DNA of 64,000 nucleotides. Origin: Parasponia andersonii. Taxonomy: Eukaryota > Streptophyta > Magnoliopsida > Rosales > Cannabaceae. The notes below the pieces were generated by a model. The model was not told where the DNA came from. It did no database searches and saw only the letters and a program-made list of their open reading frames with translations. The stretch's first letter is position 1; each line of letters opens with the position of its first letter. The stretch lies in the NCBI GenBank assembly GCA_002914805.1, contig JXTB01000025.1, forward strand, positions 1,266,504-1,330,503. The letters run 5' to 3'. Of the stretch, positions 1 to 13,281 are shown in pieces. A program made the position numbers and the translations under genes.

Positions 1-310
1 CCTTAGCTTTTACTGTCTAAGTTAAGGTACTTAATTATTATCATTATTTTTATTTTGTTCTTAATTAGTTGTATTATAAGAAAGCTTAATTATCAATATA
101 CTTTTACTAAATTGTTGCTGGATTAATAAGTAGCATTGTTCGGATGACGGAAGCAAAACAAGGTAATTTTTGCTTGTCACAGCAGCTGTTCATAAAATTG
201 TCCTAAAGAAGCCAATTAGCATTTACTATTCTTGAAAATAGTGGGTTCTGTCATATGGGTAGGCCAGTCCTCAATCGGGGTCCAACTCGAAATCATTATG
301 CCCTCCCAAG

Positions 311-2958
311 GTACAAATACTTAATTATTAGCTTATAATATGAGTAAAATATTTGTATTTTTTTTCCTCTGTTTTAATAATATTTCCTCCTTTGACGAGG
401 GGCATTCGTTCAAAACAGAAAAAAAAATAGACCTCTTTGTTATTGGTGTGTTCTCTAGAGATTTTTTTTTTCTTTTTTGGTTAAGTTAGATATAGAATCA
501 AATTGTCCTGTAGTTGAGTTCTATTTCAATCACTTTCAAAAAAATTTACCCTATTTGCCCTATTGCTTGGATTTACTAATCCTTCTAAGTTTTTCATCAT
601 GCATGTGACTTATTTAGTGATAAATATGTGATGTTGTTATTCATTTGATTATTAGATTCTTGGTATCCAATAAATATCTTACTCAGTGGATAAGTGAATT
701 AAGTGGAATTGACTTTGTATTATTTATCTAATTGGACATTTGGATATTTATGTGACTATTTTTTACTTAATTTTTTTAAGTGTTGGGGATTTCTCGTTTT
801 AAAAGCTTGGGATGACACTTCATTTAAGTTTTTGAATAAAAATATTTTGGTTTTAAATACCTAAGTCTTGAAAAAAACTTAGGTGGTGCATGATGATACA
901 TGTCATTTTCTTTGAAATTAAAATTTTGAATTATTTGATACATGAAACTTGAATTTTCAAATTGATAAGGGCTATGGATTAATATACCCTGACTTGACGT
1001 TTGATAAAATTTTGAGTATGCATACTAATGAGTAGAACTTGAACTTTTAAATTCACGGAGTTGTACATGTTATAAGATGGGTGACTATATAAAAGGGTTA
1101 TTCTTTATTAACTTATTTTACAACTTGAGTAAGGTTCAAAAAAATATATATATTTACACCTGACACACTTTATTATTTTCTAAAATAGTTTATAGGTTCT
1201 TCCTATTGTTAAAATATCTTTTGAAATTATTTTAATAAAATTGTCAGAGTGTGGTATTTTAAAGTTATAAAACAAAAAGAAAGCCTTACTAATATATTAT
1301 CTATTTTTTTAAGAACTATGAGAAATTATTTGCATAATGTGGTTTACCAACAAAAAGAAAATATGCTTTTAAATCTCTTAGAGAGACATGTTTGAAAACT
1401 ACAGAGAGGTTTTAGGAATTTGAAGAAAATTTCTATTATGTTCAACTATGATTTTTAAAAAAAAATTGACATGTCTTAAGTACTTAATAGTTTAATTAGT
1501 AAACTATTAAAAAAAATGTCTTCTTATCTTACTTAGCTTAGTAAGTGGAATTAGAGTTCTAATTATTAAACTGATTGACTAATAATGACAAGATTTAATC
1601 TTGTCGGTGTATTTTCTCTTATTGTTAATGAGCGAGTACTATTGAGGTATCTTGCATATGTTGACTTTTGGGAGTCTTTGGAGACTCTAATTAAAATCTA
1701 TTATGGATTAGAGTCATTGTTGAGTTCGTTGGTATTGAGTTCAGCTTGTGACTTATTACTTGATTTCAATTGGATCAAAGGAACATTATGGTAGTATAAT
1801 TGATGACATAAAGATCAGTTTACTTATGAGTCCATACTGATAGTTATTGAACTCTACCATTAAATTTTCAAAAGGAATACTTAAAGTTCAGATTTGGTTT
1901 ACCAATGGCCAAGGAATGCTTAAAGTTATTAAACTAGTGTAGTATTCCTATATGCCCTTGATATTTGTGTTACTTGTTTTAAAAATTATTTTTCAAAATT
2001 ATTTTTGATTTGAAAACGAAATGAGGTTAAATAGGAGACAGAGGTCGCTGCAGAGATATCATATTCTATTGAACCTTATTTCTAGAGTATTGTAATATTA
2101 TTAATAGTTTTATTTATATATTGGATATTGAGTCATTTCTATATGACTTTTTTTGGTACCAAAGACCTTCTAGGTCTTTGGAGGTAAGTGTTGAATTGGG
2201 ATTATTATTATAATCATGTGTTGGGCAAAGCGATTTGAAGAGTCTCTGAATTTATTGCGATATGAGTTTTTATGATATGGTATCACCTTGGGTAAAAAAC
2301 TTGGGAAGTCTTTAGACAATATTCGTTATGTGGATCTTGCATTTTATATGCTTAGACTATTGTAGTTTTATTGGCAATTATTGTGCTAAGTATTTCTGTG
2401 TTGGAGATTTCCATTCATAGTGATTCTAGTCTTGTTCTTGACTAGAAATGTCTTGTATATGTGGTCACTTTCTGTTCATTACCAGGAACAGTAAATAACT
2501 TATATCATCATACTCTTATTGTCGTTTTTGACCTTTGGACGTGTTTATCTTATGTATTGATGCCTAATCATCACTGTTTTGATTATAGAAGTATTACGAT
2601 TTCGAATTCTAGCCTTGATTAACGCTACTGCTTAAGCGATTAATTGCCAATTTGGAGTCATAACCTCTTATCTCTTGTGACAATGCCTTACGCTTATTGA
2701 TATATCATCATGCGATTCCATGTCTCTTGTGTACACCCTTCTCATATATCTTTGTGTGGCATTGTTATATTAGCGGAATCCTAGCACCAAGTGAGAGGTG
2801 CATGTTTCATACTTCTTGATTTAACAAGTATTTGATTTACTACTCCTGCACTCTATGACCAATGGTTCACTCTTCTTTTGACTATTATCAGTTGTTGTTT
2901 TACTTACAACCATATCGTGTTTGAATTTCGAGACGAAATTCTTTTAAAGAATGAATGA
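311..2958 (+). mobile_element. Decayed internal region of a Ty3/gypsy element
   Basis: This stretch lies in the pseudogene intron and ends directly at the LTR at 2959. Just before that border is an ATTTCGAGACGAAATTC sequence. The same kind of sequence precedes the 3' LTR of the second Ty3 element (minus strand, about 35045-35065), which marks this as the 3' end of a polyprotein region. I could not recognise reverse transcriptase, RNase H or integrase motifs in any frame. No 5' LTR is seen, so the element is 5'-truncated or too diverged to read. The part from 311 to about 1000 may still be the original thioesterase intron. Confidence 0.5.
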
Positions 2959-5274
2959 TGTAAAACCCCTCAAATTTTGGAAGGGTATTTTGGTCTTTTG
3001 ATAAAAATAATAATAATAATAAATAACAAATATTTAAAATTCGAATTTTGGGTTAATTTGAAAGAACTTTTGAAAAATGGACTAATTTGCAAAATTGAAA
3101 GACTATTTTGAAATAAAAATTTAAAACCAGGGACTAATGTGTAATTTTTAAAAACTTCATTGCCCATTTAAGAGCAGACACGTGGCCTGCTCATCTCCCC
3201 TCAGCTCACTTTCTCTCTCTCTCCTGCAATTTTCCGGCCAAAACGCCGATTTCACGGTGAGTCTCCGACGAGACACTTCCCGGTGTCGTCGAGCGCCGCC
3301 ACTACCCGTAATCGATAGCTGGAGGCCGGACGATCTTTGCGCCGCCATCCCCGCCGCCTGACGACGTCCCGTTCGCCGCCGGTGACGCATAGAAGCCGCG
3401 AGCTATCTTCCGATGCTGGTGCTGATTCCAGTGACATTTCACCACGAAAATGGTCGGGTTTGATTTGTCTCGTCACGTTCATTAACGTGGTATATATATC
3501 TTGACTCAATATTGTCCGGATTGAATTTTGCCATTTTTGTCAATTTTGAGCTATTTTAGTTTTATATTTAAATTTTGCAATCCGATCGAAAGATCATAAA
3601 ATAAACCTCATATTTGTAATGTACTCGTGAAAACAAAAATTTTGATATATATACTGTCTATATTTGGTGAGGGGCAAGGAAATCTAAATCTAACGACTTA
3701 GATCGTTTCGTTTTGTATACCGTGGACTCGAGTTCGGCCTGAGCCTGAATCGGTCAAACTATATATCTAATTTAGTATTTTTGGATGCTCTGAATTCAGT
3801 GGTGAAGTTTGTTTCACGATCTGAAGCTCTGATTAAAAATCGAGTTTTCAATCTTATCATTCAAAGTTTCGAAAACGACGTCCGACCTTCCAAATGAGGC
3901 CAAACTTTCTCCATAACTCCGTAGCACTATTTGGATACTCAGTTGAAGTAGGAATTCAATTACCAGATTTTATACATGTTTTAATTTGAAAATTTTTATT
4001 ATAACTATTTTATGAAAAATTGTGATTTAAAATGATATTCTGATAAATTGTTGAAAATTATTGGATTATGTTGGGATTGGACTGCATGAATTTTATACAC
4101 ATTTTTATATTATGACCATGGGGTAAAACAGCGGTGTATTGCCTATACATAGTAAATCCCAGAATAATACTAAGTTGAATTTTAAAGTATTATTTGATTA
4201 TGTATTACATGGTTATTATGCATATTTTATTATATATTGTACATACAATAGGATCACACATGAGATACATCTTAGGCATCGCATCGTTGTAGTAGGCAGA
4301 CTAGTACACCCGCCTTCGGTGAGAGCCTGTAAACCCGCGTGAGGTTTTTCTGATTATCCTCATTCGGTAAGTATAAGCATTCAGTTACTCCTCCAGTTCG
4401 GTAGGCTTCGACATATGGGTGTCTCTCCGGTAATCTAGGATAGATATCAGGTAGAGAGTATTTAGTACACATAGTACAAGTTATTCTAGTTCGTGATGTG
4501 AGGGTGTGAGCTCATGAGATAAGTTGATTTATGATATGTACAATCTTGCGATTTTTGACTTTGGTTTTGAATATGTAATTATTCTGAATACCACTTGTTT
4601 ATAAATTTAGTTTATAAATAGATTTTGGAAAAGGCATTAACCATGCAGGTTTGATAAAATTGCATCCACTCAAATAAGTGATTGAGTTTCTACTGAGCAT
4701 TCTTGTACTCACCTCCTACTTCTTCTCATTTCAGGTATTGATCTATTTTGTGGTAATTAATCTGAGGGCTTGGCAAGTATGTTTGGCATATGTTTGCAGT
4801 TTCAAATCCTCTTCATTGGTTGGTTTGTACTCGGTATCAATTTTCCTTTCCTAAATTAAATTTATTTAGCCAATAATAACATATTTACTGAGTAGATATA
4901 TGAGGATGATTTTTGTTATTAAATCAAGTACTTAGAAAATAAAATGATTTTATGTAAATTATTTGAACATTGGGCCTAGGGTTTTAATTTGAACTGTTTT
5001 ATTAAACATCATGAATTAATAAAAGTTTTTAAACTAATTAATTAGGATTTTTTCTCATCTTAAAATGAAAAATTTACTTGAAAATTTAAAACTGGTAAAT
5101 AATATCATAATTTTTTTTTTAATTTGTCCAATCTCTTAATTTATTTACTTTGGAGAACTAAACTTAAAATTCAAGTATTTAAATTTTTTTAAAATTTTAA
5201 AAACTACTATTCATCACGATTTTCACTTAAAATGACTAAAAGTCACAGGCTTAAATTTTTGGTCGGTCATGACA
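2959..5274 (+). repeat. 3' LTR of a Ty3/gypsy element (about 2.3 kb)
   Basis: The LTR starts TGTAAAACCCC and ends GGTCATGACA, the canonical TG...CA. It is related to the LTRs at 33159-35029 and 39870-42066, which in element orientation start TGTAAAAA and end GGTCGTGACA. Shared internal landmarks include a GC-rich block near 3170-3440 and a stretch near 4300-4480 with the same arrangement of segments as the other LTRs. The bases flanking it (AATGA before, TCGCC after) do not form a target-site duplication, as expected if this is only the right end of the element. Its right border abuts truncated thioesterase exon 3. Confidence 0.7.
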
Positions 5275-6306
5275 TCGCCATCGCCAGTAACCGAACGAGA
5301 AAAAACCCTGTTTAAACAAGCCGAAGCAAGGAACAAGCTGAGGAAAAGCAAGAGGACTGGTATTACTAGATCAGGAAAAGATCAACGGAAGGGATTATCA
5401 TCTGATCATGAGAACATGATCAACGATGAGGACACAATCAGTGTTGGTAAGAAGAGAATTGAGGCGTTGTTAGGAGAGAAATGGATCCTTTCGGACGTGC
5501 CGGCCTTGGCAGCCCAAGGACAGCGTTCTGTTAAGGGAGGACACTCGGCTAGAGAGCTCCCTGGTTTGCCAACCTCAGCATAGGAATATGCATGGTAGAA
5601 TCTTTGGAGGGTTTCTCATGACTAGAGCTTTTGAGTTGGCTTTCTCTACTGCGTATAGTTTTGCTGGCTTAGTTCCCTGCTTCTTGGAAGTTGACCATGT
5701 TGACTTCTCCAGACCTGTGAGTAGTACTAAAATAACTATGCTGATCATGATGTAATTTGACTCATAAATAATAAGCATTTTGGTTTAGACATTGTTGAGA
5801 AAGATATTTAATGATATTGTTTGTGAATTGTGAGATTCAGGTGATAGTGGGGGAATTCGTGCGCTTCAAATCGTGTGTTTTGTACACACAACTTGAGAAC
5901 CAAGATCAGCCTTTGATCAATGTTGAAGTTGTTGCTTATGCTACAAGGCCTGAGCTGAGATCTGCTGAGGTTAGTAATTAATTAATCCAAAAGCAATTAA
6001 TATAGTTATTATATGTTTACTAATCCGTAACGAAAAGAATCGTAACGAGAAAGAGTTTGGATATTACGGTCTATAACAGATTAGTAAACCTGCTTAATTC
6101 AGAGAAATTTTTTAAGTACTAAATGATTGTAACTATGTATATGTGTCTGAATTAGCAGGTATAAAACACATTCTATTTCACTTTTAGTGTGCGTCCAGGC
6201 GAAGACGAAGAAGAAGTATAGAATTAGGAATGTGATTCCATCTACGGAGGAAGAAGCCCGTCGTATGTTCGAGCGGCTTGATCATGCTCACTTATTTTCC
6301 TCGTGA

Positions 6307-7487
6307 GAAGTATTACAGAATCTGCAACCACTTCTATATTTACATATAAGCAAGTGTAGGGGAGTTTAAAACAAAATCTTAGAAAGAGAAAAGAAAAAGT
6401 ATCTAGTATACAAGAACAATATGTGGTAGTATAACTTGTATTCGAAATAAATTATAAAAGTTCGATGAAATAAAATGTAGCTTCAAAAATTAGGAGTCAA
6501 ATGGTTGTCCCTCTCTTCCTCTGAATTCAAAAATTCAAAATAGGTCATACTTTTATTAGAAGAAGAATAATACTGTGTCATACTCAGCATTACATCATGT
6601 ATCAGTCTGTTAGTCTGTTATTAATTAATTATAATTATATTTTAAGTGAGATTTATATGAAATTAATTTATTAATTATAATCACCGGTATTAGAATAATG
6701 TCGTATTGGTGTTAGATACCAATACTAATTAATGTGAGAAGCCGATAACATGAACTATCAAAATAAGTCACATGCTTGTTGAAAATTATGTTCGGTTTTA
6801 TACTGAAACGAAACAAAATTTAGAAGAAACAACTACAGTCTGTGTATTGTTTACATAAACGAAACTATATTTTTTGTACTAACCGACGGCACTTCTTAAT
6901 AGTCATTGTCATGTCAGAATAGCGAAATTAGACGAAATACATAGAGATGGCTTTGAAAAAAAAAAATTGTCATTCCACAAGTTAAAAGACAACAGATTTT
7001 GAAACTAAAATAATATGTCGTTTCTGTAACAAAAGCAACGTATAGAGAACAAACTACTTATCGTTTGTTGACTAGCACATCAAACATAATGAAAACAAGA
7101 TATTTAGCATTTTAAATATCAAGATAAGGAACTTCAAGAATCAAAATACTTAGTAATATTAACCACATGCCATCTTGTAATAAACGACAACGTGCTTAGA
7201 CTTTATTTTGCGGTTCAGACTAAAAGTTGAGAGTGGAATCTTTTGTCCAGTCTTATATTTCAGCTTAAGAAAGGATTGGACAAATGACTCCAACCCCCTT
7301 TTTAATCTTTTTCCTATGGAAGTTGGGATAATTTAGTCCCAAGCTCAGCACCTTTTGATTTTTTTTTTTCCTTTTTTCTTTCTCTCTTTCTTTAATAATT
7401 TATTTAATTAATATCAATATATATAAATATTAATTAAATTCTAATTTTTATTTTTATTTTTTAACTAAAAATATATATTTTATTTTT
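6307..7487. other. Intergenic AT-rich spacer
   Basis: This holds the former 3' flank of the pseudogene and AT-rich DNA without convincing ORFs. Homopolymer-rich stretches dominate after 7280. No RNA gene or regulatory site is recognised. Confidence 0.5.
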
Positions 7488-7722
7488 GGATACCAATCTA
7501 GTAGGTATTTTTTTACCTATATATAAATATTGTTTTGGCCAATTAAAATTTATTATACACATTTTTTATATTAAAAAATAAGATAGATAAATAATATTAA
7601 TGATACACGTTTTTTATGCACATTATTATAGTCGTCGGATCACCGTTAGATGATGATCCAACGGCTGAAACAAATACCTATACATAGGTAAAAAAAAAAA
7701 ATACCTATTGGATTGGCAACCT
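7488..7722. mobile_element. MITE-like element with inverted ends
   Basis: The left end reads GGATACCAATCTAGTAGGTA and the reverse complement of the right end reads GGTTGCCAATCCAATAGGTA. Both continue through a T-run into ACCTAT, giving about 30 bp of imperfect terminal inverted repeat. The element is about 235 bp with no coding capacity. A short T-rich target duplication is possible but cannot be told from the AT-rich background, so I do not assign a superfamily. Confidence 0.65.
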
Positions 7723-7780
7723 TTATCTTTATATATCTATTTTTCATAAATAAATTAAAATTATATTATTTTCTACAATC

Positions 7781-8173
7781 ATCATTTAAATTTATCTTTT
7801 CTATTTTTAGAATTATTTATTTATTTATAAATAAAATATATTAAAACTATATTAAGAAAAATTGTTATATTTACTTTATTTTAGTCTTATGTTGCACCAA
7901 ACGTAATATAGTACTAAATAGCACTATCTAATCCAATCTTGTATGTCAAACGAACCGTTAGTGAATCAAAATGACCCATCATTTAAATTTATCTTTTTTA
8001 TTTTTAGAATTATTTATTTATAAATAAAATATATTAAAACTATATTAAGTAAAAATGTTATATTTACTTTATTTTAGTCTTGTGTTGCATTAAACGTAAT
8101 ATAGTACTAAATAGCACTATTTAATCTAATCTTGTGTGTCAAACGAACCGTTAGTAAATCAAAATAACCTATC
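7781..8173. repeat. Two-copy tandem duplication, period 197 bp
   Basis: The segment starting ATCATTTAAATTTATCTTTT at 7781 recurs at 7978. Both copies run to a shared end ending in CAAACGAACCGTTAG(T) and an ATCAAAAT sequence. The copies differ by a handful of substitutions and small indels. It is non-coding. Confidence 0.85.
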
Positions 8174-8470
8174 ATTGCAACTAATGGTTAGAACTTTGGG
8201 CTTTTGAGCCAAATAGTTGAATTTTGGATCGTACTTAGTTTGCGAAAGGGTTATATTTTGAAAATTGTAATTTTGAAAATTATTTAAAAAGGGTCATTTT
8301 TCATATTTAGTATATATATTGATTTATTTTTTAACAAAATCCTTTTCAAAAGTTGATTTACTTTATAAAAAAAATATATCAACTAAAAGTAGATCATTTA
8401 TTAAAATAAAATTTTAAAATGATCATTTATTAAATATATGTATTTTTAAATGGATGATACAACATATTCC

Positions 8471-8632
8471 AAATTTTGTACCAAGTTTTTTGTACTAACA
8501 CTATGCCATGTAATTTGTTATTAACTAATTAGTGTGTTAAAATTTATCACAAATAAATTAAAAATTATCATTAATTAAATGATCATAAATCGTATACTAT
8601 GAGTTGGTATTAAATATTTGGTACAAAAATTA
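8471..8632. mobile_element. Small MITE, copy 1
   Basis: The ends AAATTTTGTACCAA (8471-8484) and TTTGGTACAAAAAT (8617-8630) are inverted repeats. The interior resembles 44041-44205, including the order CACAAATA, ATTATCAT, ATAAATC, then TTGGTAC, so this is a dispersed non-coding family. Confidence 0.55.
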
Positions 8633-9606
8633 TTACCTCAAATATTATCCGTTTTAAATTGATCTTAGACCAAAAAAAAAATCATTTCTTATAAATACTA
8701 TAGAACTTTTAAATAAAACGACATGTTGATTTGCTGAAACGTCGTCAAAATTCCAAAATCCAAACAATTTTCTTTTAGTAAAAAATACAAACCATTTTTT
8801 TTCTTAAACAATTCGTCCTGAAAGGTTAAAAGGAGCTAGTATAAGTATTGTCACTGTCACCAAAAAAAAAAAAAAAAAACTGCCCCAAATTTCATTTTAT
8901 TTGGCTTTTTTTAGATCAATTTATTCGTCATTTGCTTCTTAATTACGTAATCATTCATTTTGTTTTTAATCTTTTTTTTCCGGTATCGTATAAACGAAAC
9001 AAACCTGTCTTAATATTAAAATTTTAAATAATATACTTCTAAATCTTTAAAAGCTTCCCGTAATCTCCTTCAAAAAAAAGAGAAAAAAAAAAAAAAAGAA
9101 GCTTCCCGTTATATTCTCATTCAAAAAGGTGTCACTCCCTCAAATAAAAAAATAAAAAAAAGATGCGGAGGACAAAAACACGTGGACTAAATTAAAAAGT
9201 CAAAGTCAAAGAAAAAAGTCATAAAAACTAAGAGTCAAAACAAGAAGGCCAGAGAAATAGAGAGATACAGAGAAAAACCAGTCCACAATTATGGAGAAAG
9301 CATGGCGAATGGCGATGGCTCCAAGAGCGATCATTAAGCTTCTGTGTTTTTCTAATTCGTTTTTAATAGACTCTTAAGAAGTTTTTGAGCATTTTCCTCT
9401 GTTTCAGAACCCAGCTCTGAGCTCTCATAACTCAATGACCTCAACTAAAGACCACCTGTCTTCTCCAGACCCCACCTACTATAGCAAACGTAGAAAAACC
9501 CAACTTTGATTCAAACCCAGTTTTTCTTTTTCCATTTTTTTGGGAAAAAAACCATCTTTGGTACGAATTTTCGAAAACCCAGTTCCAAAAACTGTATCCA
9601 AGCTCC
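8633..9606 (+). promoter_or_regulatory. Upstream region of the thioesterase gene, with a uORF at 9291-9377
   Basis: This AT-rich stretch with A-runs precedes the thioesterase start codon and should contain its promoter and 5' leader. No TATA box can be chosen with confidence. Within it, ATG at 9291 opens a 28-codon frame (MEKAWRMAMAPRA..., stop TAA at 9375-9377). It is not in frame with the main start at 9607. It is rich in basic and hydrophobic residues, like an organelle-targeting presequence. It could be a uORF, or part of a presequence separated by an intron I cannot place. Confidence 0.4.
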
Positions 9607-12289
9607 ATGGATTTGAATTCTTCCCCTGATAACACCATTTCCGTGGTTTCAACCTTCGCTTCGCCGTTCGAGAGTCCTACTTCTGCTGCGGACGCCAACT
9701 CTTCGGCCCGAAAGCCCATTAGCCTGTGGCCCGGAATGTACCATTCGCCTGTGACGAACGCGCTCTGGGAAGCAAGGTCCAAGATCTTCGAGAGGCTCTT
9801 TTACCCACCTAAGGATGCTCCTCCGCAGAGTGAGTTGCTTACCAAGACTCCTTCCCAGAGTAGGACCACCATACTCTACAATTTCTCCACTGACTATATC
9901 TTGAGAGAGCAGTACAGAGATCCGTGGAATGAGGTTAGAATTGGGAAATTGCTCGAAGACCTTGATGCTTTAGCTGGGACTATCTCTGTTAAGGTACAGC
10001 TTTGCATTTACATTTTTGCTTTTTGTACCAAATTTGTGATTGTTTTGGGTGTTTAAGTAGAATTGCATTCAAATCTCTTAATTTGAATCAAGGAAAATCC
10101 CCCAAGAAAATGGGGGAAAAGAAAAGTAAGTCTTTTTTAGAACTGGGTTATGGTATGTGTTGGAGATTATTGTTCTAAGGAATTGTATATCCAATTTCTA
10201 TTGTTGTGGCTTTTGGTGTCAATTGCTTATGATGGGTATTTGATAACAAGTTTCTTATCTTCCAAAATTTTTTATTTTGATACATAATTTCTTTGGAGGG
10301 ACCTATCTGAGTTGCTTCAATGGTTTGTGTTTGGTCTGGGAGGAATTAGATACTACTAGTACGTGTTTTGATATTTGTTGTGATTTTTTTGCTTCCATTC
10401 GCTGTTATTTTTGTATCACATACTATAAGTGTAACCTGACATCTAAGTGTAACCTGACATCTATTTCATTCTTTACTAACTTTTCAATTGGTTGGATTGT
10501 GAAAAAGCAGTGGGAAGAGTAGTCTCCTCGTCCGAGGAGGGGCGGCTGGTTGATTTTACGTGTTAATTTGTTGTGTCTTGAATCTTGGTAATAATGGAAT
10601 GAGTGCTAGTTTATTCAGTTTAAAATAAACTAATCCAGGTTTATTTTTCTTTTTCATGAATTAGCACTGTTCTGATGTTGATAACACAACGAGGCCCCTA
10701 CTGTTGGTCACTGCTTCTGTTGACAAGATTGTGCTGAAGAAGCCGATTAGTGTTGACATTGATCTGAAAATAGTTGGTGCTGTCATTTGGGTTGGCCGGT
10801 CATCAATTGAGATTCAACTAGAGGTCACTCAGTCCACTGAAGGTAATTTATGAATGCTCCCGAATAGATGGATGAATGGACATTGGATCACTAATTTATT
10901 TATTCCTATTAAACTTCCAGAACGACTGTAAATTTTGTCTATTTGCATCTGAAGTTTTCTTCAGCTCTCTCGTACATCCTTGTGAAACTAGTATTTTTCT
11001 GATCTGGCAACTGAACCTATTAAATCTGCAATATCAATTCAAACAGCAACATGCTTGTGTCGAGTCAGAACAGTTCTTCAATAAATCCTCAGCTTTTGCA
11101 GCTGATGTACCATCATTCCTTGTCTAGCCTCATGTGAAAGAAAATGGCAAAAGCTTGAACAAGTTGTAGTCTTCATGTGAGTTTTTTGTTTTGCAGGAGG
11201 CTCTAATGCTGCAGATGGAGTAGCCCTCACAGCTAACTTCATTTTTGTAGCGCGTGATTCTAAAACTGGGAAAGCTGCTCCAGTTAATCGACTCTCACCA
11301 GAAACCGAACAAGAAAAGTTTCTCTTTGAGGAAGCAGAATCTAGGAACAATCTGAGGAAAAGGAAAAGAGGAGATCAAGACAGAAGGGAGTTTGAGAACG
11401 GGGAAGCAAATAGACTTGAAACACTATTAGCTGAAGGGAGGATATTCTGTGATATGCCTGCTTTAGCAGACAGAGATAGCATTCTTCTAAGGGATACCCG
11501 CCTGGAAAACTCTCTGATCTGCCAACCACAGCAGAGAAACATCCATGGTCGAATCTTTGGAGGGTTTTTGATGCACCGAGCATTTGAACTGGCTTTCTCT
11601 ACGGCTTATGCCTTTGCAGGACTGGTGCCGTACTTTCTAGAAGTCGACCATGTTGATTTCTTAAGACCTGTGAGTACACTACACTATAGTCCTGTATGTT
11701 CCTCTTTCCACTACTTTCTCAGACATAACTTTGGAAAGAATGTATGTTTTATGAGCAGGTGGATGTTGGAGACTTCCTGCGTTTGAAATCATGTGTTCTT
11801 TACACAGAACTTGAGAATCCAGATCAGCCTCTCATTAACATAGAAGTTGTTGCTCATGTTACTAGGCCAGAGCTCAGATCCAGTGAGGTAAGCCACTCTA
11901 GAGTTTACTTTTAGAGAATAAGTAAATCTCAGAATCTAATTTCTGAACACTATACTTAAGTATTTGCCTTTGAATGGTAAAGACCACCAGTCTATAAGAC
12001 CCAGTTACACTTTCTATGTAGTGACCGATTTTTTGGGGTTTTCAGCTTCTATGACTGTCCGAATGTTTATGAATTTTCTTTTTTAGGCGATTTTATATGG
12101 ATTATATTTGTCGTTATCTGTTATGTAATATATTTTACGTAGGTGTCAAATACCTTCTACTTTACTTTCACCGTCCGACCGGAGGCGAAGGCCACGAAGA
12201 ATGGGTATAGGATTCGCAATGTGGTTCCAGCAACAGAGGAAGAAGCACGCCGCATTCTGGAGCGTATGGATGCTGAGACCAGCAGTTAG
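9607..12289 (+). CDS. Acyl-CoA thioesterase 9-like protein (HotDog fold)
   Basis: Five exons give 437 aa: 9607-9993, 10665-10842, 11197-11669, 11759-11887 and 12143-12289 (TAG). All introns are GT-AG and phases match. The family hydrolyses acyl-CoA to free fatty acid and CoA; plant members are usually mitochondrial. It carries two HotDog-type regions. The first is in exons 1-2, around the segments LLLVTASVDKIVLKKPI and VGAVIWVGRSSIEIQLEVT. The second is in exons 3-4, around NIHGRIFGGFLMHRAFELAF and VDHVDFLRP, where an Asn-x-x-Gly-x-x-Phe-Gly-Gly signature is visible. The chosen Met (MDLNSSPDNTISVVS) gives the usual soluble start of plant homologues, and no targeting peptide is evident downstream of it. 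A broken tandem copy lies upstream. The gene converges on the formin gene. Confidence 0.93.
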
Positions 12290-13281
12290 TAAGACAGGCT
12301 TTGGCAAATAAACGGGTCATAACTATTAGAAGTTCGCTATAAAAAGTTGGATTAATTAGTAAAAGAATTCCAATAATAATGGCTATTGCCTAATTAACGT
12401 ATGAGCTTTGATCCGGTAGGAGAAAATATTACATACCTTAAAGATATATAGCACTATGATCTGGCTTTGTACCACCTTGCTTTATAATTATGAAAAGCAA
12501 GGATGTATTGTTTAAACAATGAGAACGTATTTGATATAAAATGTTTTCTATTTGCTTGAAGAAACTATAATTATAGTTTATTGCTTTGGCGTAGTAAGAA
12601 TCTATGCCCCTTGGCTCTGTGATGAAAGAAAGAATTAAAGGAAAAAGTGCGGAGAAAATGAAAAATTTGTTTAGTAGGAAGGAAAAAGAAGGAGAAATGA
12701 AAAAGGAAAAGGAAATGGGAAAGAAAAATAACAGGTGGATCTCATAAAAATTTTACTCTAATTAGAGGGAAAGAGAGAAGGAAAAAAAAATTAGTGAATG
12801 AAAAATTTAGTTTACTAGATCAATTTTAAAATAATAAGAAAGAAATGCACATTTTTTTTTCTTTTCTACACAATTTCTTTCCCTCTTATTTTTTCTTCCA
12901 TCTCTACCATACATAGCCTTAGAGTTGCACAGCCAAACGCTCAGTTTTTTTTTCCTTCTAATTATTGTTTACTTATAAGCAAAATCAACGTTTCTATATT
13001 CAAGATTTCCACAGGGTACATAGTAGACTAATTCGAGATACAAGTACAACTTATTCTACCGAAACAAAATCTGCTCTGTATATTATCTATAGTCTAAAGA
13101 ACAAACGGAAAATCTTTTACATGGGACTTTTGTACAAGTACAAATCTGGGGAAAAAGGAAAAAGTAAAACATTATATATTATATATATAGACCTGGCATT
13201 CAACATGTTTTCACTACCTCAGATTTCAGGCAGTTGCTTGCTAAGTTCAACAAAAATGTTAACCTGAAATAAGCCACAATA
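12290..13281. other. Convergent intergenic region between thioesterase and formin
   Basis: This contains the 3' UTRs of two genes that run towards each other. The middle (12640-12900) is purine-rich on the plus strand, with GAAAAAGGAAAAGG-like runs. The ORF at 12965-13267 has no recognisable product and AT-rich composition, so I treat it as non-coding, probably formin 3' UTR in its last part. Confidence 0.5.

Larger units (their letters stand above)
134..6306 (+). pseudogene. Broken tandem copy of ACOT9-like acyl-CoA thioesterase
   Basis: Exons 2 to 5 of the intact gene at 9607-12289 have clear counterparts here in the same order: 134-310, about 5275-5716, 5841-5969 and 6159-6306. Splice borders are kept (AG before 134, GT at 311, AG before 5841 and 6159). 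The copy cannot be translated. Exon 2 has an in-frame TAA where the intact gene has Pro and then a 1-nt deletion. Exon 3 has lost its first part and gains a frameshift near 5512. Exon 5 has a TAA as its second codon and a short deletion. The last exon still ends in its own TGA. Exon 1 is not visible and may lie left of the window. A retroelement sits in the intron and start of exon 3. It is a dead duplicate, inferred by side-by-side reading with the intact gene. Confidence 0.9.

Noticed and set aside
10277..11127. ORFs at 10277-10522 and 10876-11127
   Set aside because: They lie in introns 1 and 2 of the thioesterase gene and show no known product.
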